A stretch of 64,000 nucleotides of DNA from DATEMU01 sp964414585 (GCA_964414585.1 CAYPXR010000060.1:52936-116935), one strand, 5' to 3'; positions 43,247-52,535 are shown, counted from the first letter of the stretch. Program-made: numbers and translations. The notes: generated by a model from the letters alone, not told the origin.

Positions 43247-44230
43247 TCAATCGAAGCGGACCAGGATGGATTTCGAATAGTCCGGATCGCCGGCGAAGTC
43301 CGGGGGCAGGCTGGGTCTGGCGATGACCGTACAGCGTCGGCCGGGGACGGCTCGATGGGCGGCCGCTTCCAGGGTTTCAACACGAAGGAGCCGGTCGTTG
43401 GTCGCGAGCATGAGGTAACCGCCCGCGTCGAGTCGCTCGATCGACTCCACGGCGAGGCGCGTCAATTCGGTGCGAAGTTCAAAGACGGCGGCGGGGCGGC
43501 GGCGGCGGGAGAAGGTCGGCGGATCGAGAACGATCACGTCGAAGAACAGTTTTTGTCGCCGTGCCCGTTTGAGAAATTCGAAATAGTCCGAGCAGTAGAA
43601 CCGGTGCGCATCGATCGGCAGATCGTTGGCGGCGAAGTTGCGCTTGCCCCATTCGAGATAGCGCCTGGAGAGATCGACGCTGGCGACCGACGCTGCGCCG
43701 CCGCCGGCCGCCGCGACGGAGAAGCCGCAGGTGTAGGCGAAGGCATTGAGCACGCGCCGACCGGTTGAAAGCTCGGCGATGCGTTTGCGGTTTTCGCGAT
43801 GTTCGAGGAAGAGACCGACGGAAAAGCCGTCGTAGGGTCGGATGAGGAAGGTGAGGCTCCCTTCGCGGACGGGGAATTCCTCTTCGATCGCATCACCGAT
43901 CCAGGGGGTCGCGGCGTGGTGAGACGCTCGGACCTCCGCCTCGGCGCCGCCGCGATCGCGGACGAAGTGCTTGAGATAGACGGCCCTGGCGTGGAATTGG
44001 TCTCGCCAGCGCTGCATCGCGGGGCGCAATTCTTCCGGCGTGGGCCCGGGCTGTCCTTCGTGAAGCTGCACAATCAGGACGGGTCCCCACTTTTCGACGA
44101 CGAGGTTTTCGATTCCGTCGGCGCGGCCGTGGAAGAGGCGGACAGCTTCGATCGTGGGATCGTCGAGGAGGGATTTTCGCCGGGCCAGGGCGGCGGAGAG
44201 GCGGGCGTCGAGTGAGTGGGGATCCGTCAC
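43247..44230 (-). CDS. RlmI/RlmK-type class I methyltransferase
   Basis: 327 residues. SAM-binding region NAFAYTCGFSVAAAGGG, acidic loop SVDLSRRYLEWGKRN and catalytic block DVIVLDPPTFSR match 23S rRNA m5C/m2G methyltransferases of the RlmI/RlmK family. The EEFPVREGSLTFLIRPYDG-type central block is also present. It lacks the N-terminal PUA domain of E. coli RlmI (396 residues). The likely substrate is rRNA or tRNA. Confidence 0.8.
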   Translation of the reverse strand: MTDPHSLDARLSAALARRKSLLDDPTIEAVRLFHGRADGIENLVVEKWGPVLIVQLHEGQPGPTPEELRPAMQRWRDQFHARAVYLKHFVRDRGGAEAEVRASHHAATPWIGDAIEEEFPVREGSLTFLIRPYDGFSVGLFLEHRENRKRIAELSTGRRVLNAFAYTCGFSVAAAGGGAASVASVDLSRRYLEWGKRNFAANDLPIDAHRFYCSDYFEFLKRARRQKLFFDVIVLDPPTFSRRRRPAAVFELRTELTRLAVESIERLDAGGYLMLATNDRLLRVETLEAAAHRAVPGRRCTVIARPSLPPDFAGDPDYSKSILVRFD

Positions 44231-44265
44231 AAGGGAAGACTATATCGCGGTTCTTGCGGCCTGAC

Positions 44266-46551
44266 TCATCGGAGCAACGCGTCGGCCATGCCGGGGATAT
44301 CGGCCGAATCGATTCGCCCGTCGCCAGTGAAATCGGCGACGAACATTTCGCGGAATCCAGCGGGAGCGGGATTCAGCAGGAGTTCGACGAAGGGCTGGAG
44401 GTCCATGCCGTCGATTTGTCCGTCGCCGTTGAGATCGCCCATGTCAGTTGGTGTTGGTGCCGCGGCCGCGGGGCTGCCGACGACGCTTCGATAGCATTGC
44501 AGCCAGTGTTGATAGTCGACCAAGGTTACGCAGCCGTCGTTGTCGAAATCCGCCGAGGCATTAAAGAGGGGCGCTCCACTACAGGTTCCGAACGCCGAAA
44601 GGAACGCCGAGAAATCCGTCCCGTTTACATTGCCGTCGCGGTTGAGATCGCAGAGCGGGCAAGCGTCGTATTCCCAGGTGTCGCCGAAATAGGTCGTGAC
44701 CTGATTATGGACGAATACCCCACCAAACAGCACGGTCTTGCGGTGCGTGCTATCGAAGGCCACGGCAAGATCGGATCGAGCCGACGGCTGGGTTGGCGTA
44801 TTGCGTTGCATCCAATTTGTTCCGTTCCACTCCCAAGTGTCACTTAAATAGACATTCCGGAATCCGCCAACTATCAAGGTCATGCCGCGGACGCTATCGT
44901 AGGCCATCGCATGGCTATTTCGCACAGTCGGCACGGTCACTGGGACTCGTTGAAACCAATTCGTGCCATCCCATTCCCAGGTGTCATTTAAGTAGGCGGC
45001 ATCATCGGATCCTCCGAACAACACGGTCACGCCGCGTGCGCTGTCGTAAGCCAGGGCATGAGCTTCGCGATGCGGCGGGCGTGTTGCGGGATTGCGCTGC
45101 GACCAATTTGTTCCATCCCATTCCCAAGTGTCCCTGAAGAAACTGCTACCGTTGAATCCCCCAAAAAGCACCGTCACACCCCTGGCGCTGTCATAGGCCA
45201 TCGCGTGATATCCACGAGCGAGCGGGTTGTTTGTCGGGGTCCGCCGGGTCCACGATGATCCGTTCCATTCCCAGGTATCGGATAGGTAGGAACCGCGGTA
45301 TCCACCGTACAGGACGGTCACGCCGCGAGCGCTGTCGTACGCCATCGCTGAAATTGCGCGAGCCAAAGGCTTGGTCGTCGGGCTCCGCGACAGCCAATTC
45401 GTCCCATTCCATTCCCAGAGGTCGTCGAAGTAGCTGCTGCCGTTGTATCCGCCGAACAGTACGGACATGCTGCGGGCGCTATCAAAGGACATCGATTGGT
45501 AGCCCCGCGCGCGGATGCCCACGACTTGAACCCAGGTTGTTCCGTTCCATTTCCAGGTGTCAGCGAAATAGCTGCCGGCGGATCCTCCGAATAATACGGT
45601 CTCGCCGTGGGCGACATCATAGACCGCGCCGGGAAACGCGCGCGCAGACGGACTGGTCGCTGAACTTCGTTGTGTCCAATTTGTTCCGTCCCATTCCCAA
45701 GTGTCACTGAAGAAACTGCTACCGTTGAATCCCCCAAAAAGCACCGCCACAGCGCGGGCGCTGTCGAACGCGATCGATGGCGATTGGCGCGACGCTGGAG
45801 ATGTCGCCGAGCTTCGCTGGGTCCACGTTGCGCCATCCCATTCCCAGGTATCTCCGAGCGAGAGGTTTCCAACAAGGCCGCCGAAGAGAATGGTGACGCC
45901 GCGGGCGCTGTCATAGGTCATGACATGGCGATTGCGAGCGGTTGGGCCACTCGCCGTTTCCCGTTGTGTCCATTCGGCGCCGTCCCATTCCCATGTCTCG
46001 CCCCCGGCGCCAAACAACACGGCCCGTCCACGGGCGCTGTCATAGGTCATTGCATGGTAAAATTGCGCGGGCGGGCTAGTCTGGGGGTTGCGTTGCGTCC
46101 AAGTGATTCCATTCCATTCCCAAGTGTCGTTGAGAGGGCCATTGTTGCCGAGCCCGCCAAACATGAGGGATACGCCACGGCTGCTGTCGAATGCCATCGC
46201 AGTGCCATACCGCGCCGGCGGACTAGCTGCCGGGGTACGCTGAACCCAAACAGCGCCATCCCATTCCCATGTGTCGCTGAGGATGCCGCCGCCGTTGGAA
46301 TAGCCCGCGAACAAGACGGTCCGATTGCGTACGATGTCGAATGCCATCGCGTGACCGAATCTAGCAGAGGTCGTATTGTCGATGGACCAGTTGTCACAAG
46401 GCGAATCGGCTCGGGCGGGAGTCGCGGTCGCTGGAAGAATCGCCATCACCATCAGCACGAGCGAAAAATCCGCTCGATAACCAAGCCACGAAAATCCAAT
46501 GCGACGGGGCAGGTACGGCAGGAAATTAGAGAAAGTTAATCGGTCGTCCAT
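44266..46551 (-). CDS. secreted kelch-repeat protein with dockerin-type modules
   Basis: 761 residues with a signal peptide ending at ATPARADS. Twelve successive blocks of about 47 residues follow the pattern DTWEWNGTNWTQR ... HAMAYDSARGVTVLFGG, i.e. kelch-type blades with conserved Gly-Gly and Trp. After the blades come two calcium-binding dockerin-like segments (DLNRDGNVNGTDFSAF and DFDNDGCVTL, then DLNGDGQIDGMDL and DFTGDGRIDSADI). Dockerin-type repeats are frequent on secreted proteins of Planctomycetes and do not imply a cellulosome. The number of near-identical blades suggests recent repeat expansion; ligand unknown. Confidence 0.85.
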   Translation of the reverse strand: MDDRLTFSNFLPYLPRRIGFSWLGYRADFSLVLMVMAILPATATPARADSPCDNWSIDNTTSARFGHAMAFDIVRNRTVLFAGYSNGGGILSDTWEWDGAVWVQRTPAASPPARYGTAMAFDSSRGVSLMFGGLGNNGPLNDTWEWNGITWTQRNPQTSPPAQFYHAMTYDSARGRAVLFGAGGETWEWDGAEWTQRETASGPTARNRHVMTYDSARGVTILFGGLVGNLSLGDTWEWDGATWTQRSSATSPASRQSPSIAFDSARAVAVLFGGFNGSSFFSDTWEWDGTNWTQRSSATSPSARAFPGAVYDVAHGETVLFGGSAGSYFADTWKWNGTTWVQVVGIRARGYQSMSFDSARSMSVLFGGYNGSSYFDDLWEWNGTNWLSRSPTTKPLARAISAMAYDSARGVTVLYGGYRGSYLSDTWEWNGSSWTRRTPTNNPLARGYHAMAYDSARGVTVLFGGFNGSSFFRDTWEWDGTNWSQRNPATRPPHREAHALAYDSARGVTVLFGGSDDAAYLNDTWEWDGTNWFQRVPVTVPTVRNSHAMAYDSVRGMTLIVGGFRNVYLSDTWEWNGTNWMQRNTPTQPSARSDLAVAFDSTHRKTVLFGGVFVHNQVTTYFGDTWEYDACPLCDLNRDGNVNGTDFSAFLSAFGTCSGAPLFNASADFDNDGCVTLVDYQHWLQCYRSVVGSPAAAAPTPTDMGDLNGDGQIDGMDLQPFVELLLNPAPAGFREMFVADFTGDGRIDSADIPGMADALLR

Positions 46552-46703
46552 ACAGAACACGGCAGCATTAGACCGATGCTGCGGCCTCCATTGTTCTTGC
46601 GGATTCCGATTATACCGGATTTGGACGGGCGAGTCGTCGAACAAAGCCCTCCGCCGTTAGCGGATCTTTGTCCGAAATGGAACTTAAAAAGGGGGGAAAG
46701 CGG

Positions 46704-46949
46704 CTAATCCGCTTCTTTGCGAATGACGCCGCCGGGGCCGCGGGGGAGATTTGCGGGTTTGGGGTCGCTGCCGGGCCAGGGCTCTTTGCGGGCGTCGTGG
46801 GTCTGGTTCCAGAGGGTGCGCTCGACCTGCTTTTGCAGGGCTTCCTTGGTCTTGTTGTAGTAGACGACCCCGTCGATATCGACGAACCACCGGGCATTCG
46901 TCGGTTCGCGATAGTTTGGATGGTTGGCGTCGAGCTTCTGGATATTCAT
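46704..46949 (-). CDS. small protein of unknown function
   Basis: 81 residues. GGGAG sits nine bases before the ATG at 46949, and a TATAAT box (complement of 46999-47004) lies about 50 bases upstream, so it is likely expressed. The product is hydrophilic with no signal peptide (NARWFVDIDGVVYYNKTKEAL), Pro/Arg-rich at the C-terminus. No family recognised. Confidence 0.5.
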   Translation of the reverse strand: MNIQKLDANHPNYREPTNARWFVDIDGVVYYNKTKEALQKQVERTLWNQTHDARKEPWPGSDPKPANLPRGPGGVIRKEAD

Positions 46950-46998
46950 GAACCACGTCTCCCGGTGTTTTCACGCCGCTGGGTTGATTCCGAGGGGT

Positions 46999-47004
46999 AT
47001 TATA
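46999..47004 (-). promoter_or_regulatory. candidate -10 box of the small gene
   Basis: TATAAT on the minus strand about 50 bases before the start at 46949. No good -35 element is visible at 17 bases. Confidence 0.3.
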
Positions 47005-47062
47005 GCTGAAGCGGGACGATTCCGCCGCATAAATTCGACGCGATCGTTTTTTTCAGCAAACG

Positions 47063-48262
47063 CTATCGCTGATCGATCGAAGTGACCTTTTCGTCGAGCG
47101 CCCCGTTGTACACGGCGCGGGGTCGAAAGATTCGATTTTCCGGCAGGTATTCGAGCACGCGGGCCACCCAACCGGCGGTTCGCGCGACGGCGAAGATGAC
47201 CGGGAAGATGGGGGCCTCGAAGCCGAGACAGTGGTAGACGAGACCGGAGTAGAAATCGACGTTGGGATAGATCGGCTTGCCCTTGGCCTGCATGGCGGCG
47301 ACGACTTCGTCCTCGACGGCGGCGGCGGTGCGGTAGAGCGATTCTTCCCCGAGTTGTTTGCAGAGCGTTTCGGCGTACTTCTTCAGCACGACGGCGCGGG
47401 GGTCGTAGGCCTTGTAGACACGGTGACCGAAGCCGACGATTTTTTCGCCGCGGGCGATTCGATCAGCGACCCATGCCTTGGCTTTCTCGGGACCGCCGAT
47501 GGCTCCCAGATCGTCGAGTGCGGCCTCGTTGGCCCCGCCGTGCAAGGGGCCGCGAAGCGAGCCGATGGCGGCGGCGATGGTCGAGTAGAGGTCCGACAGG
47601 GTGCTGTGGACGACCATGGCGGTGAAAGTGGAGGCGTTCATGCCGTGATCGGCCTGGAGGATCATGCAGACGTCCATCGTCCGCTCGGTGACGGCGTCGG
47701 GCTTTTCGCCGCTCATCATGTAAAGATAGTTGGCGGTGAAGGACAGCTCGGGATTCGGATCAATGAGCTTGAGCCCGCGGCGACGGCGGGCGATGGCCGC
47801 GCCGATCGTGCTGACGAGGGAGAGGAGTCGAACGGCCACTTCCGTTTCCTTCGGCAGAGCGTCGGCGGGGTTGGAAAGGTGATGGGTGACGTCGACGGCA
47901 TCTTTATCAAAGCAGCCCAGCGTCGCCACGACGGACTGAAGGAGGTTCATGGGATGGGCGTCGGCGGGCAGCGATTCCAGGAGTTTCTTGGCGGGCTCGG
48001 GAAGGCGACCGGAGGCGCGGAGCCGGGTCTCGAATTCCCTGAGTTCGGCGCGGGTAGGGAGCTTTCCGAACATCAGCAGGTAGGCGGTTTCTTCAAAGGT
48101 GGTGTGTTCGCACAAGTCGCCGACGGAATAGCCGCGGTAGATCAGCTTTCCTTCTTCGCCGTTGACGTGGCCGATCTTGGTGATGTTGGTGATCGCGCCT
48201 TCAAGGCCGCGGCCCAGCTCGATCGTGCAAGGAAACTCAATTCGCCCCATGAACTTTGGCAT
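47063..48262 (-). CDS. gltA: citrate synthase
   Basis: 399 residues. Catalytic residues lie in LHGGANEAAL (His), GFGHRVYKAYDPRA (His) and the C-terminal block FAVARTAGWVARVLEY; the C-terminal RPRAVYNG is also typical. Condenses acetyl-CoA with oxaloacetate in the TCA cycle; short bacterial citrate synthases can also act as 2-methylcitrate synthases, which sequence alone cannot exclude. It lies 200 bases from the divergent sucC. Confidence 0.93.
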   Translation of the reverse strand: MPKFMGRIEFPCTIELGRGLEGAITNITKIGHVNGEEGKLIYRGYSVGDLCEHTTFEETAYLLMFGKLPTRAELREFETRLRASGRLPEPAKKLLESLPADAHPMNLLQSVVATLGCFDKDAVDVTHHLSNPADALPKETEVAVRLLSLVSTIGAAIARRRRGLKLIDPNPELSFTANYLYMMSGEKPDAVTERTMDVCMILQADHGMNASTFTAMVVHSTLSDLYSTIAAAIGSLRGPLHGGANEAALDDLGAIGGPEKAKAWVADRIARGEKIVGFGHRVYKAYDPRAVVLKKYAETLCKQLGEESLYRTAAAVEDEVVAAMQAKGKPIYPNVDFYSGLVYHCLGFEAPIFPVIFAVARTAGWVARVLEYLPENRIFRPRAVYNGALDEKVTSIDQR

Positions 48263-48462
48263 GATCTAAATTCCTCTATCGTCCCAGGTGCAAGACATTG
48301 GTTGGCAGCGTCGCAGTATAGAGCAAATCGGCTCAACTGAGAACGGGCTTGCGTGAACGGGCGAGCCCGCGGCCGGACGTTGGATTGTAGGGTGAGAGCC
48401 GGTAGCATATCGGTCTGTCAGATGGCGATGGACGTGTTTGAAGGCTCCTGGGAGATGACTCC

Positions 48463-49638
48463 ATGAAAGTTCACGAATATCAGGCTCGGCAGCTTTTGCA
48501 GAAGGCGGGGGCGCCGGTGCCCAAGTTTGAGGTGATCGATTCAGCCGATCAGACCCGCGCGGCGGTGAAGGCCCTCGGCGGCGGGCAGGTGGTCGTCAAG
48601 GCGCAGGTCCATGCCGGCGGTCGCGGCAAGGCGGGTTACGTTGTCCTTTCGGAGGATGCGGCCGAGATCGAGAAGAATGCCCGGCGGATGCTGGCGGAGC
48701 CGATGGTCTCCAAACAGACCGGGCCGCAGGGGGTGAAGGTCAACAAGATCCTGCTCGCCCCGGCGGTGGACATCGACAAGGAATATTACGTCGGCATGGT
48801 CATCGATCGGGCGAGGGGCTGCCCGGTGATGATGGTCTCGCGCGAAGGCGGCGTGGAGATTGAAGAGGTCGCGGCGAAGAACCCTGACGCGATTGTGAAG
48901 GAATGGCTGCACCCGCACCTGGGCTTGCAGCCGTATCAGCTTCGGCGGCTGACGACGGCGCTGGGGCTGGAGGGCGAACTGGCCAAGCAGGCGTCGGCGA
49001 CGATGGCCGCGCTGGCGAAGATCTTTGTCGAGAAGGATTGCAGCCTCGCCGAGATCAACCCGCTCGTGCTCACGAAGGAGGCGGGCGATCAGCCGGGGCG
49101 GATCATGGCGATCGACGCGAAATTCAACTTCGATGACAACGCGACGTTTCGCCATGCGGACGTCGCCGAGATGTTCGACCCGACGGAGGAGAACCCCAAC
49201 GAGATTCGGGCGTCGAAGCACAACCTGAATTACATCGCGCTCGACGGGAACATCGGGTGCCTCGTGAACGGGGCGGGGCTGGCGATGAGCACGATGGACA
49301 TCATCAAGCTGCACGGCGGCGAGCCGGCGAACTTTCTGGACGTCGGCGGGAGCGTGACCAAGGACGGGGCGGTGGAGGCGTTTCGCATCATCCTGAGCGA
49401 TCCCAAGGTGAAGGGGATTCTGGTGAACATCTTCGGCGGCATCGCCAAGTGCGACGTGAACGCCGACGCGCTGATCCATGCGGCGCAGGAGGTCGGCTTC
49501 AAGGTGCCGGTCGTCGTGCGGCTGGAAGGGACGAACGTGGAGATCGCCCGGAAGATGCTGGCGGAGGCGAGGATTCCGCAGCTCCTTCCGGCGGCGGATT
49601 TGACGGACGCGGCGAAGAAGGTCTGCGCGGCGGTGTAG
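48463..49638 (+). CDS. sucC: succinyl-CoA ligase beta subunit
   Basis: 391 residues, normal length. N-terminal VHEYQARQLLQKAGAPVP and ATP-grasp motifs (VVKAQVHAGGRGKAGYV, the NPLVLTKE metal site, GNIGCLVNGAGLAM) are clear. It uses ADP or GDP to convert succinyl-CoA to succinate together with SucD. No sucD follows: the next gene is on the opposite strand. GGGAG precedes the ATG. Confidence 0.93.
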   Translation: MKVHEYQARQLLQKAGAPVPKFEVIDSADQTRAAVKALGGGQVVVKAQVHAGGRGKAGYVVLSEDAAEIEKNARRMLAEPMVSKQTGPQGVKVNKILLAPAVDIDKEYYVGMVIDRARGCPVMMVSREGGVEIEEVAAKNPDAIVKEWLHPHLGLQPYQLRRLTTALGLEGELAKQASATMAALAKIFVEKDCSLAEINPLVLTKEAGDQPGRIMAIDAKFNFDDNATFRHADVAEMFDPTEENPNEIRASKHNLNYIALDGNIGCLVNGAGLAMSTMDIIKLHGGEPANFLDVGGSVTKDGAVEAFRIILSDPKVKGILVNIFGGIAKCDVNADALIHAAQEVGFKVPVVVRLEGTNVEIARKMLAEARIPQLLPAADLTDAAKKVCAAV

Positions 49639-49665
49639 GGATTCGATTATCCCGCGGGCAGGCTC

Positions 49666-50391
49666 TCACCAGCCAGTGGTTTCTTGCAATAGAGGGTCGC
49701 TTTCCAGAGAAAGATTATTCGCCTGGAGCCAGTGTGAGGCGGGCATTTGCTCAGTGGGCGAAAAGGCGCGCGTAAGTCCCACCGAAATGATCACCGGCGC
49801 TCCCCGGCCAAGTTCGCGTGACATCTTCGTGACAACGGACATGTTTGGAGTCGCTGAGTCCTCGTCGTAGAGTCGGACGTCGGTGACGCCGAGATCCAGA
49901 TTGAATTCGCCGTCGGAGACTTTCAGCCGAAGCTTGGCTGGTTCATTCGGCACATTTCTTGTGTAGAGCATGGGTGGCGCCGCGGGGACGAGGCATCCCA
50001 ACGATGCAATTCCCGTGCCGCGATCCATCCCCGCCCCATGTTGCCCGATTGCGTGCAGTTTCGGCCCGAAGAGTTCCTTGAACGTTCGCTTGGCCAGGGA
50101 AGCCAGGAGGTTCCAATACTCGTTGGGCCGCACGCGACCCACATTCCGCGCATTCGAAGGCCAAAACATATGATCCTCCACCGCCGGCGGAGAGGATTTG
50201 CGCACCATTCGTTCGAATTCAACTCGCGCTCCGATTTCAAAAATTCCGCCAAACCTCGTCATGTGTTGGCGTTGTAATTGACCCACACCGGGCAAGATCG
50301 GGCGAATATGGCTGTTTGTTGATGGATCGACCCCTGCCACGCAGATGGCAAGCCCACGCATTCGTGTCAAGTGGTTAATGACGATCAGCAC
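49666..50391 (-). CDS. possible OB-type nucleic-acid-binding protein, DUF488 associate
   Basis: 241 residues from GTG at 50391 (a MRGLAICVAG start ten residues later is possible). Its beginning, LTRMRGLAICVAGVDPSTNS, followed by IRPILPG and a second beta-rich half with KLRLKVSDGEFNLDLGV, is consistent with a dual OB-fold protein that I recall being encoded beside DUF488 genes; this identification is tentative. No signal or membrane helix. It is the last gene of the three-gene run, 9 bases after the first DUF488 gene. Confidence 0.5.
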   Translation of the reverse strand: MLIVINHLTRMRGLAICVAGVDPSTNSHIRPILPGVGQLQRQHMTRFGGIFEIGARVEFERMVRKSSPPAVEDHMFWPSNARNVGRVRPNEYWNLLASLAKRTFKELFGPKLHAIGQHGAGMDRGTGIASLGCLVPAAPPMLYTRNVPNEPAKLRLKVSDGEFNLDLGVTDVRLYDEDSATPNMSVVTKMSRELGRGAPVIISVGLTRAFSPTEQMPASHWLQANNLSLESDPLLQETTGW

Positions 50392-50400
50392 GATTCGGCC

Positions 50401-50838
50401 CTACAAGTGCACGATTCTCACGCCTCCCCACTCTTTCTGGAGATACTCGCCGACGAGGCGCCGATGGCAGTGCTCCGCCGTCGGCTCGCTGCACAAGAGC
50501 ACGGCAGGCCGGTCGAAAAGCTCCTTCTTCACGGTCTTCTCGATCTGTCGTTCCCGCATCAGACCGAGGAATGATGCTTCGTAGGCGGCCCAGCTTCCGC
50601 CGTTTTTTTTGTAGGCGTCGAGCAAGTCTTGCGTCGGGGCGAGAAGCGGCTCGTGGAGGTATTCGATCTGACAGATTTCGCGAAGGAAGAATTCGAGATC
50701 GTCTCGTTTGGTGAAACCGGCCAATTGCGAAACGTTATTGAGTCGAACGTCGATTAGTCTTTGAATGCTCGAACGCCTGAGAATTCCGAAGAATCCCGCA
50801 GCGGTTTTTTTCGTGAAACCGATTGTATAGATTTCCAT
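50401..50838 (-). CDS. DUF488-family protein (second of two)
   Basis: 145 residues. DUF488 features: YTIGFTKKTAAGFFGIL at the start, IDVRLNNVSQ, KRDDLEFFLRE and a C-terminal CSEPTAEHCHRRL motif with paired Cys and His. The function of DUF488 is unknown; the Cys-His motif suggests metal binding or catalysis. It overlaps the next upstream DUF488 gene by 85 bases in another frame. Confidence 0.82.
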   Translation of the reverse strand: MEIYTIGFTKKTAAGFFGILRRSSIQRLIDVRLNNVSQLAGFTKRDDLEFFLREICQIEYLHEPLLAPTQDLLDAYKKNGGSWAAYEASFLGLMRERQIEKTVKKELFDRPAVLLCSEPTAEHCHRRLVGEYLQKEWGGVRIVHL

Positions 50839-51365
50839 GGGAGATCAGGCTCCGCATCGAACAAAACCAATTGATCTGCATCTCCGCCGGACCGTGCTGC
50901 CTCCTTTAGCACATCAGCGCTCGACTGAAGCAGCCCACTCCCGCGAATGTGCGATACGGTCGCACCTGCTGCCTCAAGAACTCGCGAAATGAGGAGAAAC
51001 CGGTGACAAACAGCCGGGTTCTCTTCACTGCACATCATGGCGATACGGTTCGCCTTGCCAAATTGCTCAACTTCATGCAGCCCGTGAAGGAATAAGTCCG
51101 ATTGGGCAAGCCGATCATACAGTACATGCCCATCATTGTCATAAAACCAATCCTCTTGGGGTCGGCCGCCCAGTTCGGTGCCCAAGAAATGATACTCGAT
51201 TTGGATGGCTCTAAGTGCGTTGCGGAGGATTGGCTGATTGTACTGAGGCGAGTACTGTGAATAGGGTGAGGAACGAACGTCAACGACCATGGCAATTTCA
51301 TGGTCTTTCAATAAGTCGACAAACCTCTGGATGTCGTGGTTTGAGTGGCCTATCGAAAAAAACAT
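50754..51365 (-). CDS. DUF488-family protein (first of two)
   Basis: 203 residues. SIGHSNHDIQRFVDLL, VVDVRSSPYSQYSPQYN, LGGRPQ and MMCSEENPAVCHRFLL are the DUF488 signature, including the same CSEx4-5CHR motif as its neighbour. The C-terminal 60 residues are specific to this copy (EPDLPWKSIQS). Its 3' end overlaps the second paralogue by 85 bases, so the pair is translationally linked. Confidence 0.85.
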   Translation of the reverse strand: MFFSIGHSNHDIQRFVDLLKDHEIAMVVDVRSSPYSQYSPQYNQPILRNALRAIQIEYHFLGTELGGRPQEDWFYDNDGHVLYDRLAQSDLFLHGLHEVEQFGKANRIAMMCSEENPAVCHRFLLISRVLEAAGATVSHIRGSGLLQSSADVLKEAARSGGDADQLVLFDAEPDLPWKSIQSVSRKKPLRDSSEFSGVRAFKD

Positions 51366-51464
51366 TTCATTCCTCTACAAGCCATTACATTGGCTATTGC
51401 TCCCGGCCTTGGTCGCTGGGCTCCATGAATTATAGTAGGTAGTGGCTTCTGAGAACAAGGACCC

Positions 51465-51743
51465 ATGCCTAACCGTATCCTCATCCTCTCTGCTTCCGTC
51501 GGTGCAGGGCACTTGCGCGCTGCGCAGGCGATTGAGCTGGCGGCGAAGCAGCTCCTGCCCGATGCAACGATCAAGAGCGTCGATGTCCTGACGCTGACGA
51601 ATTCCACGTTTCGGCGGGTCTATGGCACGGCCTATCTCGATCTGGATAATCTTGGAGAATTCGTCAGCGCTTTACCGTACCCATCATCTTTACAAACTCG
51701 TCGTGGTGCGATTTCATCGTCGCTTCCGGTCCCACGCCCTTGA
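51465..51743 (+). pseudogene. truncated MGDG-synthase-like glycosyltransferase
   Basis: The first 65 codons read as the N-terminus of a monogalactosyldiacylglycerol-synthase-type glycosyltransferase: ILILSASVGAGHLRAAQAIE, then KSVDVLTLTNSTFRRVYGTAYLDL. After about 51660 the frame turns into unrelated residues and ends within the opposite lipoprotein gene. A complete enzyme needs about 350-400 residues, so this is a broken gene, most likely truncated by a deletion or rearrangement. An assembly join is the alternative. Confidence 0.65.
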
Positions 51744-52485
51744 AGAACCACGGGCCGTCGGGGGTTTCAACGATGGCGGAGAGCATTCGATAATTGGTCT
51801 TCGCCGCGCCGGTGCTGACGCCCATCATGGCGTCGGTGAAGCGGCCGGTGATGTCGATGGTCGTGACTTTCAGGCCGCCGACGTCGTGCGTCTCGCGCTT
51901 CACGGCGTCCTTGTCGACGGGTTTGCCGTCCGGCGTTGAAAACATGCCGATCCAGCGGTCGATGTTCATCTCAACGGCGCCGCCCTGGCCCTTGCCGAAT
52001 TGGAAGACGATCATTTGGCCGTCTTCGCCGTCGCCCGAGGCGCGGGGCAAAAGGAACTGCGCCTTGCGCATGGCGCTCGAGGGCGTCTGGCTGGTCCATT
52101 GCGGCGGGGCGTCGAACTTCAAAGGCGTGACGTCGCCATCGCCCTGGCCCATCATCGGAGGCGTCGATCCGATGGCGGGGTGACCGGGCGGGAGACTGCT
52201 GTCGGCGGCTTGCGGCGTCGATGGCGCGCCGCCGATGGCGGGATGGCCCGGCGGCAGCGAGCCGGTCGGAGCGTTCATTCCCGCAGAGGAAGTCGAGCCG
52301 GACTTCGACTTGTCCTTGTCGATGAAATCAGCGAGGCCCTTCATGTCGTTGCCGGCGGCGGGCGGCGGCGTGGCCGCGGGCGGCGGCGACTTGACGGGTT
52401 CCGCCGGTTTTTTCTCGCAGCCCAATCCGATGGCGACGATGCAGAAAACGACACACAAGAGGGATGTCTTGACGCTTGTCTTCAT
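51664..52485 (-). CDS. lipoprotein of unknown function
   Basis: 273 residues with a lipobox (GLGC, Cys at about 23). A Pro/Ala-rich linker leads to two copies of SLPPGHPAIG, and the C-terminal 140 residues are a globular domain (MIVFQFGKGQGGAVEMNIDRW, GPWFFKGVGPEATM). No family recognised. AAGGAA precedes the start. It lies 50 bases after the cyclase-fold gene and is probably co-transcribed with it. Confidence 0.7.
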   Translation of the reverse strand: MKTSVKTSLLCVVFCIVAIGLGCEKKPAEPVKSPPPAATPPPAAGNDMKGLADFIDKDKSKSGSTSSAGMNAPTGSLPPGHPAIGGAPSTPQAADSSLPPGHPAIGSTPPMMGQGDGDVTPLKFDAPPQWTSQTPSSAMRKAQFLLPRASGDGEDGQMIVFQFGKGQGGAVEMNIDRWIGMFSTPDGKPVDKDAVKRETHDVGGLKVTTIDITGRFTDAMMGVSTGAAKTNYRMLSAIVETPDGPWFFKGVGPEATMKSHHDEFVKMMGTVKR

Positions 52486-52535
52486 GATTCAGATTCCTTG
52501 TCTCATTAGGACGCACCGGCCGGAGCCGGTGGTCT

